Shown piece after piece: positions 1-13,105 of a stretch of DNA of 64,000 nt (its first letter is position 1; every line of letters starts with the position of its first letter). Position numbers and translations under genes: made by a program. The notes under the pieces were generated by a model. The model saw nothing but the letters and a program-made list of their open reading frames with translations, was not told the origin of the DNA and ran no database searches. The stretch comes from Cristatella mucedo (Eukaryota > Bryozoa > Phylactolaemata > Cristatellidae): positions 433,501 to 497,500 of the forward strand of contig WPIO01000173.1 of assembly GCA_009760855.2 (NCBI GenBank), read 5' to 3'.

Positions 1-2097
1 TGCAACAAAATGATTGCGAGCATGGGCTACCTACCGGTGAACAAAGCAACAGGGGGTGCCACTGCGATCAGTCTCTATTACGTAAACAAGCACCGCACAA
101 ATATAAGTACAGCCAAAGAACTGATATGCTAGAAAAAAAGCCGGCAGAACAGAGAGAAAGAGGGAGAGAAAGAGGACGGCTGACCGACACTGCGACACGA
201 AGAAAAGGAAAGAGATCCCGTTAATGAATACGGCTGTCTGGCACACACAGGCCTGCCTGCAAGCAATACGAAATGAACTTGAAAGGCTGCTGTCGGCTGC
301 ATAAGCCATTATAATCACCATGGGGGGGTTCCACCGTCTCAATCAAGACAATCGCTATTTGGTGCATCTGCATAGCGCCACAAATCTGCAGCCCAAAGCC
401 ATCTCGAGCTCAGAAGCAGCACAGAGGCAAGGCAGCCGGCTGCATGCCGAGTCTACGCCGCCGGGCGGCACTGTCTGACCACGATCTAGCCAAGACGCGG
501 GCTACCATTCAGTCTCGGGCCACCACCGCCGAGCACACGGCAAGGCCGGCGATGCTCTAGCCAAAGCCTGCTAACGATCGGCAAAGCACGGCTATATCCT
601 AGGAGCACCAGCCAACGAGGAGACAAGTCGCACGGATGCTTACCTGACAGATCAGCGCACGCCGGCACCTGCAACAGCCTGCACTTTCAACAGAATAGCA
701 TCAAACTAAGCCGACGCCAGCTCACCACTCCCGACCCGGATTCGACCACCCAGCGAGCCCGAACAGAGGCCAGCAGAGCGCTTACAATAGCCCGATCACT
801 TACTATACGTAGATGGTCGTCATTCAACGCGAGCGCGCACATGAAAAAGAAGAAAAAACAACGACGCGATAAGTGCTGGGGACTCGAGAGTCGGCATGGA
901 GGTGCACGCAATAAGGGCACAAGATAAAGCCACGCGATAAAGGTACGCGATAAAGTCACGCCGCTGCGGCTAGAAAGCTGCCGCGAAGTGCGCGGGGTAG
1001 TGAGCGGCAGTGCCATCATAGCAACAGCCGCGATAAGCTGCGACGACGACTCGCCCGCGCTGCGGCTAGAGCAGTGTGGGAAACCGGCTGCTCCCCCCCC
1101 CCCCGATAAATGGGTCGCGATGAAATTCAGTCGGGCGAGCGACAAAGCCAGAGCCTCGCGCGAGCGCCAGTTCTGGGGCCAGGAAGTCACACACAATCAT
1201 CAGTATAATAGCAGAATAATTACTGGAGAAAGGTCGCGCCACCGTCGGCCCATCCGCGGCCGCGGCCGCGGAGCGCGGGAGCGCCGGCACGGAAATTGCC
1301 GGGCGGGACGCGTATCGCGGCCGCGAACGGCGTCTGCGCACACAAGCTATGCAATAGACTAGCAACATAAAACTAAGATACATTCTAGCTCGATCGGTCG
1401 AGTGCTCAACCGCAGACGAGAGACGCGTAGCACATCAAGCAAGGTCTGCTGGAGGTGGGCTAGCCAGCCTGGCCGGCGTTCGGGGCCGCCACCGACGCAG
1501 TATGAGGGATCCGAACAGCCACGGGTAAGAATGAACAACGGGTCACATCCACGCGGGCACTTGAGAGTCAAACGAGCGCACCTCTACGGCTGGCGCGAAA
1601 TCAGCTGCGCCTTACCTGGTTGAGACATGGCACATTAAAGGACAGAGTAACGAGCCGCCTTAGCCGGAAGTCGGTACAGGCTTACATTCATGCGCGAACG
1701 GAAGCGCCCGACCCCACGTGAATGGCCCATTCCGCCGGGAAGGGCGGGGTGTAGAGGGGCGGAGGCGGTTTATCGGTTTAAGGAATTCGCATAAAAATCA
1801 ACGTCGCTCGCACTGTTTCCCTCTGTCACCCCCCCCCCCGACGATACGGGCACATTTGCTCGACTAGAGAGCTTTAAGCAGTATGCGAAACTTAGTCTTA
1901 ACGGTCATCACACTGAGCGATAGCCGTCAATGTCGGCTTCCGCCACGCCTCTTAGCCGCCGGCCCCGGCGGTCGCCCGTACCGCGGTCAAGTCATCGCAG
2001 AAGCTGTAGGGCTCACATTTCCTTGGAATTTGCACCGCCCACCAAATTTCATCACACGCGTCAATCAATCGCTCCGGCGCCTGCCGTGACAGCCTGC
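1..2097. other. GC-rich stretch with no gene identified
   Basis: From about 390 the sequence is CpG-rich, with runs such as the GC-box-like GGGCGGGG near 1744 and a C-run at 1830-1839. Open frames occur on both strands and overlap each other. None shows a domain, a believable pair of splice sites or a codon pattern that singles out one frame. It could contain a promoter or non-coding exons of a gene to the left, but nothing here proves it. Confidence 0.4.
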
Positions 2098-2240
2098 TGA
2101 ATAGTATAGTAACGATAGTAATAATAATGATGATAATAATAATACATTTGCATGATGCCCTCGAAGAACTTTAGCTCTTTCTAGGCACTTTACATATGCC
2201 TTAAGGAAGAGAGATCGTACGATTAGTGGTAGCATGTGCC
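2098..2240 (-). mobile_element. LINE-A 3' fragment
   Basis: Read on the minus strand this is the last roughly 140 bases of LINE-A: the segment before the hairpin, the GTGCC/GGC-type hairpin arms and an ATT-rich tail (2098-2145). It is 5'-truncated and diverged from the consensus seen at 42534-44068. Confidence 0.8.
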
Positions 2241-2377
2241 AGCCTCGCGAAGTCTCGCTCTCGAGCACCAGCCTCATCTAGTAGCGTGAGCTGGATTTCG
2301 GAAGCCGAAATCATGACGCGGCGGCCACTGGAAAATATCGGAAACTTTTCCCGTCGAGTGGCTTTTGAAGAGCAATT

Positions 2378-2895
2378 TAATATAATGTATCTCCGTCTGC
2401 AACTCCACAAAGTCATACAGACCATGTGGGTGTTACGCAGGAGAGTTTTGTATAGCGCCTAGAGAGAGATTAAGTTCTCTGAGGGCGCTTTATCAAGTGA
2501 ATTATTATTATTATTATTATTATATAGCCCACTCACAGCCTAAGCGGCTTTCTGTACGCATTCGGTTGCCAACAGACTTCGTCTCACGCGACAAAGAGAA
2601 AGTGGGAAGCATAGCAGAGTCAGAAGATCAGTTGAGGTAGTGAGTAGCATGGAAGTAGCAGCTCAGGACCGCTGAAAAAGACGAGCCATAGTCGGCAGTA
2701 GGAGAGCTTGTTGTTGTCGTTGCCTAAGAATTGTGGAAGCGAGTTCCACAGTCTAGGACCTGCAGAGCTAAAGCTTCTGTCGCTAACTGTCTTTAAGCGA
2801 ATGAATGGGACAGCTAAATTATTGTCCACACAGGACCTGAGGGCGCGAACAGGCTGAAACAGATGCAGCAGTTCAGCTAGGTGTGAAGGGAGTGC
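2378..2895 (-). mobile_element. LINE-B 3' fragment, interrupted by a LINE-A tail
   Basis: On the minus strand this encodes the C-terminal part of the LINE-B ORF2 protein, with the RALRSCVDN and FSSAGPRLWNSLPQF motifs also seen at 20.5, 22.4 and 57.5 kb. It ends in the family's ATTAC-type tail. It is 5'-truncated near 2895, where similarity to the other copies stops. A 66-bp piece of LINE-A (2457-2522) sits inside it. Confidence 0.85.
2457..2522 (+). mobile_element. Minimal LINE-A tail insertion (hairpin plus ATT repeat)
   Basis: This 66-bp insert begins inside the LINE-A hairpin and ends in (ATT)n. It is flanked by the six-base duplication TATAGC (2451-2456 and 2523-2528). The LINE-B copies at 22462 and 57510 run straight through this point, which gives an empty site. 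Almost everything except the 3' hairpin was lost, so it is an extreme 5'-truncated retrotransposition product. Confidence 0.85.
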
Positions 2896-3639
2896 ACAGC
2901 TCTCTCCTCGCGTCACGTCGTTGAGGAAGCAGCAGCGCATCGTTGCTAGGCGCGACTGGGAACGTTTTCGGTCGTTCTCGGTCGTTCGCTTTGCCAACCA
3001 CTCGGCGTAGCGAGTGAGAGCTCTAGAGAAGGCGGTCGAAGCGACGCGACGAGAATACCTGTGCAGCGATTCGCCAGCTGAACTCGCTCGGCGACGAGCG
3101 GCCCTGAAATTGCGACGGCACGTGGCGGAGGGGCGCGATAGCACGCCGCCACTGCCACCGGCCCAGTAAGCCTAGCTGAATAGTTGCGACGCGTATCCAT
3201 TTCGTTCTACATTCTACGCAGGATATTCGTAGTGGTCGAAAGAGAATAAACATTTCGACTGAGCTATTTCTTCGAACCACTTGTGTAACAACTCCAGCAA
3301 AGCTCCTTCTCTGGATATTACAATAATTTCTCTGCTCGTCAATCCTAGATTGGAAAAAAGCAGGGCATCCGGAAGTATGAGCGCAAGGGGGTTGGCGAAA
3401 GTCCTTTAAAACGGTGCTTCGATAAGCTCCCAATGGCAAGGTCGCGGTCGCGCCCACTGCTCGGCTTAATCCTGGCGACGCCTCTCTTTTTTTTATAGCT
3501 GCGACACGTTGGCTTCCGACGTAGCAGTTGGGGTTCAACTTATTGAAGGTGAAGGAGATTGCTGCGATAGAGGAGCATCAAATAGGTCGGTCGTGAACTA
3601 TGCGTGCCTGCCAACAGGAAAATGCGAGCTTAATACTAA
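2896..3639. other. Unassigned sequence
   Basis: This is moderately GC-rich, non-repetitive sequence between LINE fragments. Open frames on the minus strand are continuations of the truncated LINE-B frame into flanking DNA and carry no recognisable domain. No exon with believable splice sites was seen. Confidence 0.4.
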
Positions 3640-3835
3640 TAATGCTATATGTAAATTTCGCTGTTTCCCTTTGCAGCAAATGTAAAGCCGCTAGAAAGAG
3701 ATTGAGTTCTCTGAGGGTGCTTTATCAAGTGCATTATTATTATTATTATTATAAAATGCCTAGAAAGGGATTTAGGTTCTCTGATGGTGCTAAACAAATG
3801 AATTATATTAATAATAATAACAACTATTATCATTA
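3640..3835 (+). mobile_element. LINE-A tail followed by a second tail
   Basis: The first part (3640-3753) is a LINE-A 3' end with the hairpin and an ATT run. A second, shorter hairpin-plus-tail (about 3754-3835) starts directly at the end of the ATT run in the same orientation. The second is either a hairpin-only insertion into the older tail or a local duplication. Confidence 0.75.
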
Positions 3836-3925
3836 AATTTGCCTTAGTTTCAATGATAACTAAATCTTTTTTATATTCATTGATCATGTTCTTGAAATAA
3901 TCTCAATTGGTTAGTGCTAGATAGT

Positions 3926-4262
3926 AATAATAATAATAATACGTTTGATAAAGCGCCCTCAGAGAACTCGGGTCTCTTTCAAGGCGCTTTACAGTTGCTG
4001 CAAAGAAAGCTCGATCGAATGGCTAGTGGTAGCATGCTCAATAAACAACAAGACTAGCATGGCAGCATGCACAGTATCGGCACACATAGGCACATAAAGG
4101 GCGAATCGCAGGAACCCACTAAATGCTGTGATAAATAGGTGCATCTGTCGTTTGTTTTTCCTAAATGTGGACATGTCAGGAGATCTCGCGACGCAGGTCG
4201 GGAGTGGGTTCCAGGCTTTGGGAGCATGCGAACTAAGGGCGAGCTCACAGGGGCTGCAAAAC
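3926..4262 (-). mobile_element. LINE-A 3' fragment
   Basis: This carries the ATT tail, the hairpin, the roughly 140-base 3' UTR and the end of ORF2 (the FGSHAPKAWN-like C-terminal region, decayed). It is 5'-truncated at about 4262. Confidence 0.8.
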
Positions 4263-4289
4263 TCAGCAGCAGCACGCAGAATTTCGCTA

Positions 4290-4395
4290 CCGCAAATGCG
4301 TATCGCTTAAGCTTGGAGTGAGCTAGAGCGAATTCTCCTGCGTAGCGTCCACTTTTGTGGAGCTACAGATGGAGATGGATTCCATTACATTACAA
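4290..4395 (+). mobile_element. LINE-B 3' end
   Basis: This short plus-strand copy has the last codons of ORF2 (decayed) and the conserved block TGTGGAGCTACAGATGGAGA, followed by a duplicated ATTACATTACA-type tail. It abuts the 5' end of the LINE-A fragment to its left. Confidence 0.75.
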
Positions 4396-4429
4396 TGAAC
4401 AGTTCACACGGACTGGGGAGAAGCTGTGA

Positions 4430-4925
4430 GGAAAACTGTTAGTTTCATTTTAAATGTCAAGTCGGAGGGCGTCGTGATGTCAGTCGATAAAGGCTTCCAA
4501 GCTATGGGAGCATACGAACAAAAGCAACGGTCTCCAGAGAGATTTTAGGTAGGTGCAAGTCACAACTTGGAGTCAGAAGGCCGAGCAGTATAATGTGGAG
4601 CCTGATTTGGAAGCATGACGGATACGTATTTCGGAGCAGGAGACTGACGATTCGATCGTTTCCTTCGCAGCAAATGTAAAGCGCCTAGAGAGAGAACGTG
4701 TTGTCTGAGGGCGCTTTATCAAGCATATTATTATTCTTATTGTTATTAATGAAAGGACATAGCTTGAGTAAGATAACAACATCGAAGTCGATACGCTGCT
4801 TGGCAGTAAGCAGGTGCAGGTAATAAAGGGTGCTATTAGGCAGCTGAGACGTCTACGACAGGCAGACATAGCTGCATCGTTTTGTGCATTCGGGAAGCAT
4901 TTCAGTACAAGTAGAAAGACTTGTG
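4430..4925 (-). mobile_element. Decayed LINE-A fragment split by a younger tail
   Basis: Minus-strand LINE-A coding sequence is recognisable at about 4430-4637 and resumes at about 4750-4925. The reading matches the C-terminal ORF2 segment (CRR..C, LHWLP-equivalent positions). The gap is filled by a plus-strand LINE-A tail (4645-4747). Confidence 0.7.
4645..4747 (+). mobile_element. LINE-A tail nested in an older LINE-A copy
   Basis: This is a 3' hairpin (AAAGCGCC at about 4678, GGCGCTTT at about 4712) plus a degenerate ATT tail. It lies opposite in orientation to the LINE-A copy that flanks it on both sides. Confidence 0.75.
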
Positions 4926-5574
4926 AATAGTGAACCACAATAGCCAACAGGAATAAAGGCAGCTTTTTTACGAGGCACTTGTACATTGGATGGGGCCCTT
5001 AGATATTTGGGTAACACAGCACGCGGAATAATATCAAATGCGATAACCAATTTTCCCTGTTAAGCATGGTGCCGTAGAAATGAAACAATTTAATTGCGGC
5101 CATAAAAAACGTACCACAAACCCAAACATTCCCTGAGCATCCGCATGAAACTCGGCTTTTACCAAAATATTTTATTATCGATGTTGAGAATTTCCGTGTT
5201 ACATAGATGACCTTTTGGACGGCAAAAACTATTCTTTGACCGCCTTGGGATCTTGAAGGGTGATCAGGAGCGTGTGCTAAAAGGACTTGGGCTCAGAGGT
5301 CTGAGTTCGTAGCACCAAAGTACTGCTTACTGTCTCTTCCACACCGCAAGCTGTTTGAGCTTTGAGGAGGCTTGAAGCTTAGGAACACCAAACTCTTTTA
5401 GTCGCAGATGTTTTCAAAAGTCGCAGATATATAAATCGCACGCCCCCTTCTGCAGCATGTGCAAGCACGCGAAAGCGCATACACGAACACATCAACACAC
5501 ACACACACACACACACATATATGTATTTAAATATATAAAGATAGTAGTGTATGTTTATATGTATATATCTTAAT
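4926..5574. other. Unassigned AT-rich sequence with a CA repeat
   Basis: There is no gene-like signal. A (CA)n run lies at about 5493-5516 and is followed by TATA-rich sequence to 5570. Confidence 0.5.
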
Positions 5575-6235
5575 AGGAATAATAGTAAATTTGTATAGAG
5601 CCGTCATGGAACTTTCCTTATATGTAAGCACTTAACAGAGGCATAGTGGCAACGTGTCGGATGTCAACAATCGCATTATTGTTAGAGGTAGCATGCAGAT
5701 TGTCAATATGTAAACATCGTTAGCCCAAACATGCACAGATTCAGCACTCATAAGCACAAAAAGGACAAATCACAATAGTTCATTAAATGCTGTGATAAGC
5801 AGTGCGTTTTAAGCTTCTTTTTAAATGATGTCAAGTCAGGTAATGTCGAGACGTCTGTCAGGAGTGAGTTCCAGGCTTTGGGAGCATACGAACTAAAGGC
5901 ACGATCTCCAAAGGATTTGAGGTTCTTACAATGTGTAGCGAAATGATTTGATTCAGAAAACCAGGTAGTACAATGTATAGTCTGGTGGGAGTGTAGATCT
6001 GTTAGATAGCCTGGAGCCAGAGAATGACAGAACCTAAAAGTTAGTGACAAAACCTCGAAGTCAATGTACTGCTTGAGTTGGAGCCAATGCAGGTCGGTGA
6101 GAAATGAAGCAATGTCGAACCTGCTACGCTTACGACAGGCTAGTCTAGCTGCAGAGTTCTGCAAAAAGTGGCAGACCACATGGCAGTGAGTTACAGAAGT
6201 CGAGATACATACCTGCAAGTATGTATGTGCAAATG
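5575..6235 (-). mobile_element. LINE-A 3' half, partly open
   Basis: The minus strand carries a degenerate tail and then an open stretch (5748-6251) for the C-terminal part of ORF2. Its motifs include NSAARLACR, DLHWLQLKQ, FGDRAFSSYAPKAWNSL and the final KKKLKTH. It is 5'-truncated near 6235 and lies head to head with the plus-strand copy that starts at about 6303. Confidence 0.85.
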
Positions 6236-6302
6236 CCATATATCTATACATATAAATTTATATATATTTACATGCCTAACAATATACTTACGTAATTTAA
6301 CA

Positions 6303-6835
6303 CTTACAGCTGGTGCAAAACCGTGCAGATAGACTTAGCTGTCGTAAATATAGAGACTGCCTAATTGCACCACTCCTTACCGACATGCAATGGCTGTCCA
6401 TCAAGCAAGTGTAACTTCAAGGTTCTGGCACTAATCCTTAGAGTCTATTTATTCTCTTGCACCTGCTTACTTACCCATAATGCTTCCTAATCAGGCTTTG
6501 CACCTTACCAATGGCTGTGCTGACTCACGTCCTTTAAGCTGTGCCACTAACCAACTTTAGATATCTCAAAGAATTACCGAAGACCGTGCCTTGAGTTTGC
6601 ATGTTGCAAAAGCCTTGAAACCAGTGCCAACTGACGTCACGACATTCCCCTGCATCGATGGCATTTAAGCTAAAAACAGTCCTTTCCTTCACTGCCATTG
6701 CTAAGTCCGTATGAATAGTCTTTTTGATGCTTACGAGTGCTCACTATGTGCATGTTATCACTAATCAACTGACAGGCTCCTTTTTTTAGCATGTGTAAAG
6801 ACCCTAAAAAGGAGATTTAGCTACATTTGTGTAAA
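6303..6835 (+). mobile_element. Decayed LINE-A 3' half
   Basis: This begins at the LQLVQN-like codons and can be followed through the C-terminal ORF2 region and 3' UTR to a decayed hairpin at about 6795-6830. Several stops and frameshifts are present. Its start corresponds to nearly the same element position as the 5' end of the neighbouring minus copy. Confidence 0.75.
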
Positions 6836-7032
6836 CAACGCAAAGAAAAATAAATTGAGGCCTGGCAGAATGCAAAGATAACTGCAGATATAGTTGACGC
6901 CAACTAGGCTGAGCCATGAGACACAACCGACCCATTTAATGCTAGTCTTTCGGAAGGCAATCTCCTTCACCTCCTTGGGCGAATGCCCCTTGCCTGCCCC
7001 CTCTGGCTCTGCCACTAAGCCTTGATCTAATT

Positions 7033-7206
7033 ACCTCTGGGTCTTAGCCCGTAGGTAAGATGCTTGCACTTCACATACTCAGGTCGGGGGAGGCGAGGGG
7101 GGTTTGAGTTCCATAGAATGCAATCCTTTATTGACCAATTCAAAAGGTGGCGATGGCAACTAAAAGGCTTCCCCTGCCACTATATAAATTAGGCTTTCTA
7201 ATCAGC
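7033..7206 (+). mobile_element. SINE-A
   Basis: This SINE has a tRNA-like head: an A-box-like CTTAGCCCGTAGGTAAG and a B-box-like GGTTTGAGTTC. A family-specific body (CCTTTATTG ... AAAAGGCTTCCCCTGCCACTATA) follows, ending at TTTCTAATCAGCC. The same layout recurs at 16310-16468 and, reversed, at 15753, 16520, 47640 and 52621. Confidence 0.8.
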
Positions 7207-7208
7207 CG

Positions 7209-7350
7209 ACCCTTAGCTTCTTTTCAGTGTGCATGTCACCTCTAACCACCTAGACATGCTTCCTTTGCAACACATTCAAAGTGCCCCGAAAGCAATTAGG
7301 ATCTACGAGGGTGCTATGCAAATTTATTCGTATTATAACAATTACTTTTA
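7209..7350 (+). mobile_element. LINE-A tail
   Basis: This is LINE-A 3' UTR with the CATGTCACCTCTAACCA block, a decayed hairpin and a degenerate ATT tail, directly after the SINE-A copy. Confidence 0.7.
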
Positions 7351-8365
7351 CTTTAAAGTCTATAGGCTTGACTATGCTAATAACAGCAGAATGTGTGACC
7401 TCGGTCGAAGCTCACCCAGCTTCTGACTAAATATTATAATTATTTGCATGCATAAAGACCTCAGTGCCTCAACGAGGTGGTGCAGCACCAGACACAAAGG
7501 CTATGTCTTGCCGTCAATGGCATTTGAACCCGAGAGTCCTGCTCAAACCAATACGAGGGCCATGCCAACTCACCCTTGTTTGACTGCCAAAGCTCTGCAG
7601 TGGACTAGGAGGCCCCTCTTGCTGAGACTTGCCAGTCCTTTGTGCATCGGTCGTTGCTAGCTGAATTGGCTAACTGGGCTCTGCTGTCGCCAATTGGCAA
7701 CTTGTACATTAGATTGCAGCTACATAATGCCAGCGGCCACAGATCCACATGCTTCTTCTTCAATTCCCTCCTTCCTTTCCCTCTAGCTTCCTTTCCTTGC
7801 CAGTTGCCAGGTGGTCAAGTGTGTGTCCAGTCGCCCGATCGGTGCATGTCCACTAATACCAGCCAGTGTTGCAAAGCTACCTAATAGGATGCGCTTAAGA
7901 GCCCCTTAAAAAGCTTGGGGGGGGGTGAGGGAGGTTGAGGGATTGCATGGCCCCACTCTCTCTCTCTCTCTCTCATTCCCTCTCCCAGTCAAGGGCTGCA
8001 CTGGTTCTGCACTGCCTTTTTCACTTGGCCGAATTTGAATTGTCAATGTTGTCCTTAGCTCGGCTGCTGGCCTTCTCTGTTGACCATCAGTGCAGATCCT
8101 ATTTCCTTGCTTGCTCACTACAGTGATCTGAGTAAACATGTCGGGCTGCTGCTGCTGCTGCTTCACTGATCACGAAACTTTAATCAATCTGGCAGTCAGG
8201 CCTAGCCGGCATACGACCGCCACAGGTCTCCAGGCTTCCATGCAACCCCTGGACAGCTCTGTTTTTAACAACTCCTTCTGGCTGGTGACCTCAAGCTGAT
8301 CCTAGCCTTGATCCTTTCCTCCTGACTGCCAGAATCACAATACTGCTCCCTTCACCTCACTGGCT
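7351..8365. other. Unassigned sequence with short CT and GCT repeats
   Basis: No exon is recognisable. (CT)n occurs at about 7958-7976 and (GCT)n at about 8146-8162. A weakly SINE-like segment with reversed tRNA boxes may lie at about 7450-7590, but it is too diverged to call. Confidence 0.4.
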
Positions 8366-8368
8366 TGG

Positions 8369-8518
8369 CCCAGTGGTTAAGGTGCTTGCCTGGACCAAGG
8401 TCCCAATGTGAATGCCTAACATGAATAGCGAGTCCCGTTGCATATGCAAAACACCTAAGTAGAGATTAAGTTATATTGGAGCGCTATGCGAATGAATTAC
8501 ATTTTTATTTTTTTTCCA
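8369..8518 (+). mobile_element. SINE-B
   Basis: The tRNA-like head contains the A box TGGCCCAGTGGTTAAGG. The 3' part is homologous to the LINE-A hairpin (ACACCTAAGTAGAGATTAAG ... GGAGCGCTATGCGAA) and ends in GAATTACATTTTTATT. It pairs a pol III-type head with a LINE-type tail. Confidence 0.8.
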
Positions 8519-9064
8519 TGTATGTGATGATGCGATTGATTTTAGATTCCATCCAGTATTCCTGTGCAGCTGCTGCTGCCACTCGTCTGCTGTTGCCCCA
8601 GAAGCCACTGCCACTGCAGCTGCAACCCCATAGCTGCACCCCATAGCTGCACCCCATAGCTGCCTCGTTGCTGTGATTTGTTCCTCTGCTGCTTTATTCG
8701 GTGTCAGAGCCGCTGCTCTGCTCGGACCACTACTGCCACTTTGAATGATGACTACATGACCAGCTGAAATCCTGGCCACGAAATCGGCGCCTTTAAATGC
8801 AGCGATGTCTAAGCGGGTTTCTGATAGGCAGCGAAAGCTGTGCAAACGTTTCGATCGGTGCGATGCACTCTGACTTCGTTGAAAAAGATCACCAGCCAAT
8901 CACCAGTGTAAATCAATCACCAGTGTAAGCTAAGCCTTATGCATTTACTGGCTGAAATCTTTGGTTGCCTGTGTGTCATAGCAGTGGCCTGCTATTGGCT
9001 GGCATGTGTCGGAGCAGTGGCCTACAATAAGAAATTCCAGACGACTCCTCTTGAAACTGAAAAC
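8519..9064. other. Unassigned sequence with a 14-bp tandem repeat
   Basis: Three tandem copies of CATAGCTGCACCCC lie at about 8627-8664. A minus-strand open frame spans the region but has no domain or splice support. Confidence 0.4.
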
Positions 9065-9748
9065 TTGAAACTCCCGTCTTGACTTCTGTAACTCACCACT
9101 TGCTGGCCTACCGGCATGCGCAATCAGGCGATTACAGCTGGTGCAAAGCTCTGCAGCTAGGCTTGTCTGTCGTGAGCTTCGCAGTTGCCACATCACACGA
9201 CTTCTTGCCTACCTGCGATAGCTACCAGTCAAGCAACGGATCGACTTCAAGGTTTTGTCACTCACTTTTCGGTCACTTCATTCTTAGGCTCCAGCCTATC
9301 TCTCAGATCTACTCCCTCACCAGGCCAAGCATCGTACCACCTGCTTTTCCGAATCCAACAGTCTACCAATACCTCGTACAAACCTCAAATCCTTTGGAGA
9401 CCATGCATGTAGTTCGTATGCTCCCAAAGCCTAAAACTCACTCCCGACTTTTATCACAACATCCCCTGACTTGACCACATTTAAAAATAACTTAAAAACA
9501 CCTATTTAGTACAGCATTTTGTGGGTCCTTGTGATTCGTTTGTAATGTGCTTATGAGTGCTGACACTGGCTGCCACTAACCACATTTGCATGCCGACTGT
9601 GTGCATGTCACCCCTAACCATGTTATTCATGTTTAGCAAGCATAATATTACTCACGTTCAATCGCGCTTCCCTTTGCAGCATACGTGAAGCGCCTAGAGA
9701 GAGATTGAGCTCTCCGAAGGCGCTTTTCAAGTGCATTATTATTATTAA
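9065..9748 (+). mobile_element. LINE-A 3' third
   Basis: This runs from the ORF2 segment encoding LDFCNS..TGLPA to the hairpin (GCGCCTAGAGAGAGATTGAG ... AAGGCGCTTTT) and an ATT tail at 9737-9748. ORF2 is broken by stops and frameshifts. Confidence 0.85.
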
Positions 9749-9892
9749 ACTGAAGTGAGCTGAATCGGCAAGATATCACGGCCATTCATTATTGTGGCTC
9801 CAGATTTGAGAAGGCCAGGAACCGATTAGGAGATAATCCTTCGCCGAGGGTGAATAAAAGCTGCAGCCTTGAGATAGGCAGGCAATTGTGTT

Positions 9893-10082
9893 TGTGCATG
9901 CTGACACTGTGCATGCTGCCATTAATAGCACTTGCATGCTGAGCCCATGCATGTCACCTCTAACCAAGTTACTCATGTTGTTCATCAAGCATGATACCAC
10001 TCATCATTCGATAGTGTTACCTTTGCAGCAAATATAAAGCACCTAGAAAGAGATTGAGTTCTCGGATGGCACTTTAACAAGT

Positions 10083-10118
<36 letters not shown>

Positions 10119-10119
10119 G
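9893..10119 (+). mobile_element. LINE-A 3' UTR and tail
   Basis: This begins at the 3' UTR block GTGCATGCTGACACTGTGCA and ends in a hairpin with both arms changed (AAAGCACC/GGCACTTT), followed by a long (ATT)n at 10084-10119. The arm changes fit CpG decay. Confidence 0.85.
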
Positions 10120-11796
<1,677 letters not shown>

Positions 11797-12180
11797 TTAA
11801 TAACAATAATGAAAAATTTGATATTGCACCCTCAAAGAACTCAATCAGTTTCTAGGCACTTTACATTTTCTGCAAAAGAAGCACGATCGAATGGTTCGGT
11901 GGAGCATACTCAATAAACAATGATAAGTACATGGTTAGGGAGGTCGGCATGCAATTTTGGTGAGTGGCAGCATGCACAGTGTCAGCATGCATATGCACAT
12001 CAAGGACGAAACACAGGGACCCAACGCTGTCATAAATATATGCGTTTGTAATTTCTTTTTGAATGTGGACAACTCAAGAGATGTCGTAGCACAAGTTGGA
12101 AGTGAGTTCCAGGCTTTGGGAGCATACCAACTAAATGCATGGTCTCCAAAGGATTTTCAGAAATCTATCATACGAGGAAT
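11797..12180 (-). mobile_element. LINE-A 3' fragment
   Basis: This has the ATT-rich tail, hairpin, 3' UTR and the end of ORF2 (the APKAWN-equivalent block near 12110). It is 5'-truncated at about 12180. Confidence 0.8.
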
Positions 12181-12349
12181 TTACAAATACATTTTTAACG
12201 TACAACCTACACTGCATTATGCTAGTATAATCATTCCATTCATTATTTTCAGCATCTATGATGCAATAACAACAAAACAGCAGGTAAGATGTGGTTTCCC
12301 CAACACTGCCCATTGTTCTGACAGTGCCTTTCAATGATGCACAGGATTA

Positions 12350-12565
12350 CTAACAATAATAATAAAAATAATAATACATTTGGTAAAACGCCATCAGAGA
12401 ACTCAATCTCTTTTTAGGTGTTTTACAATTGCTGCAAAGAAAGCGAGGTCGAATGGTCAGTGGTAGCATGATCAATAAACAACAAGAATAACATGATTAG
12501 GTTGACATTTAAAGGGTCAGAATGCAAGTATGGTTAGTGGTAGCATGCACAATGTTGAATTCAAA
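12350..12565 (-). mobile_element. LINE-A tail fragment
   Basis: The (ATA)/(ATT) tail, the hairpin (AAAACGCC..GGTGTTTT, decayed) and part of the 3' UTR are visible. It is truncated before ORF2. Confidence 0.8.
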
Positions 12566-12689
12566 AACTCATTTTATTCGTACTGATATCCACATTTAGT
12601 GACTTCTCGCTGCTAAGCTACCCTGATAACGCTTAGCTTTAACGTAGAAGCATAAGCCAGTTTTACCTTTGTTCCGGAAGTAAACAAAT

Positions 12690-12734
<45 letters not shown>

Positions 12735-12977
12735 CTAGATGCACTCAGACCTGCTTGGTGCTTGCTGGCTAAGCGTTATCTTAATTTAACAAAAAACAGC
12801 TACCGAGTTATTAAAAATATTATAAAACAAAAATAATATAAAAAGGTAATAAAATAAAAGCAGCTCCCGAGTGCTGCACTCGTGGCAACCACAAGCTTGC
12901 ACGAGGTTGCCAATTGAACACGAGTTAGTTTTTCAGACTTAACTTAAATGATGCATTTAAAATACTAAAATAGTACA
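12566..12977. other. AT-rich sequence with a CA microsatellite
   Basis: (CA)n lies at about 12693-12733. The rest is AT-rich with no gene signal. Confidence 0.5.
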
Positions 12978-13105
12978 ATTTATTATTCATTCGCCTAGTG
13001 CCTTGACAAAACTTAATCTGAATCCTAGGACTCTTGCATATACAGAAGGACGTGAACTCACGACCTTGGCGGTCAACGGCAAGCAGCCTCAGCTAGTCTT
13101 GTAAA
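12978..13105 (-). mobile_element. SINE-B, diverged
   Basis: On the minus strand a tRNA-like B box (GTGAGTTCACG region) lies upstream of a decayed LINE-A-type hairpin. The right-hand end is the head. Confidence 0.55.

Noticed and set aside
7450-7590. Reversed SINE
   Set aside because: Only a B-box-like GCATTTGAACCCGAGAGTCC is visible. The family body and tail are missing, so it was not annotated.
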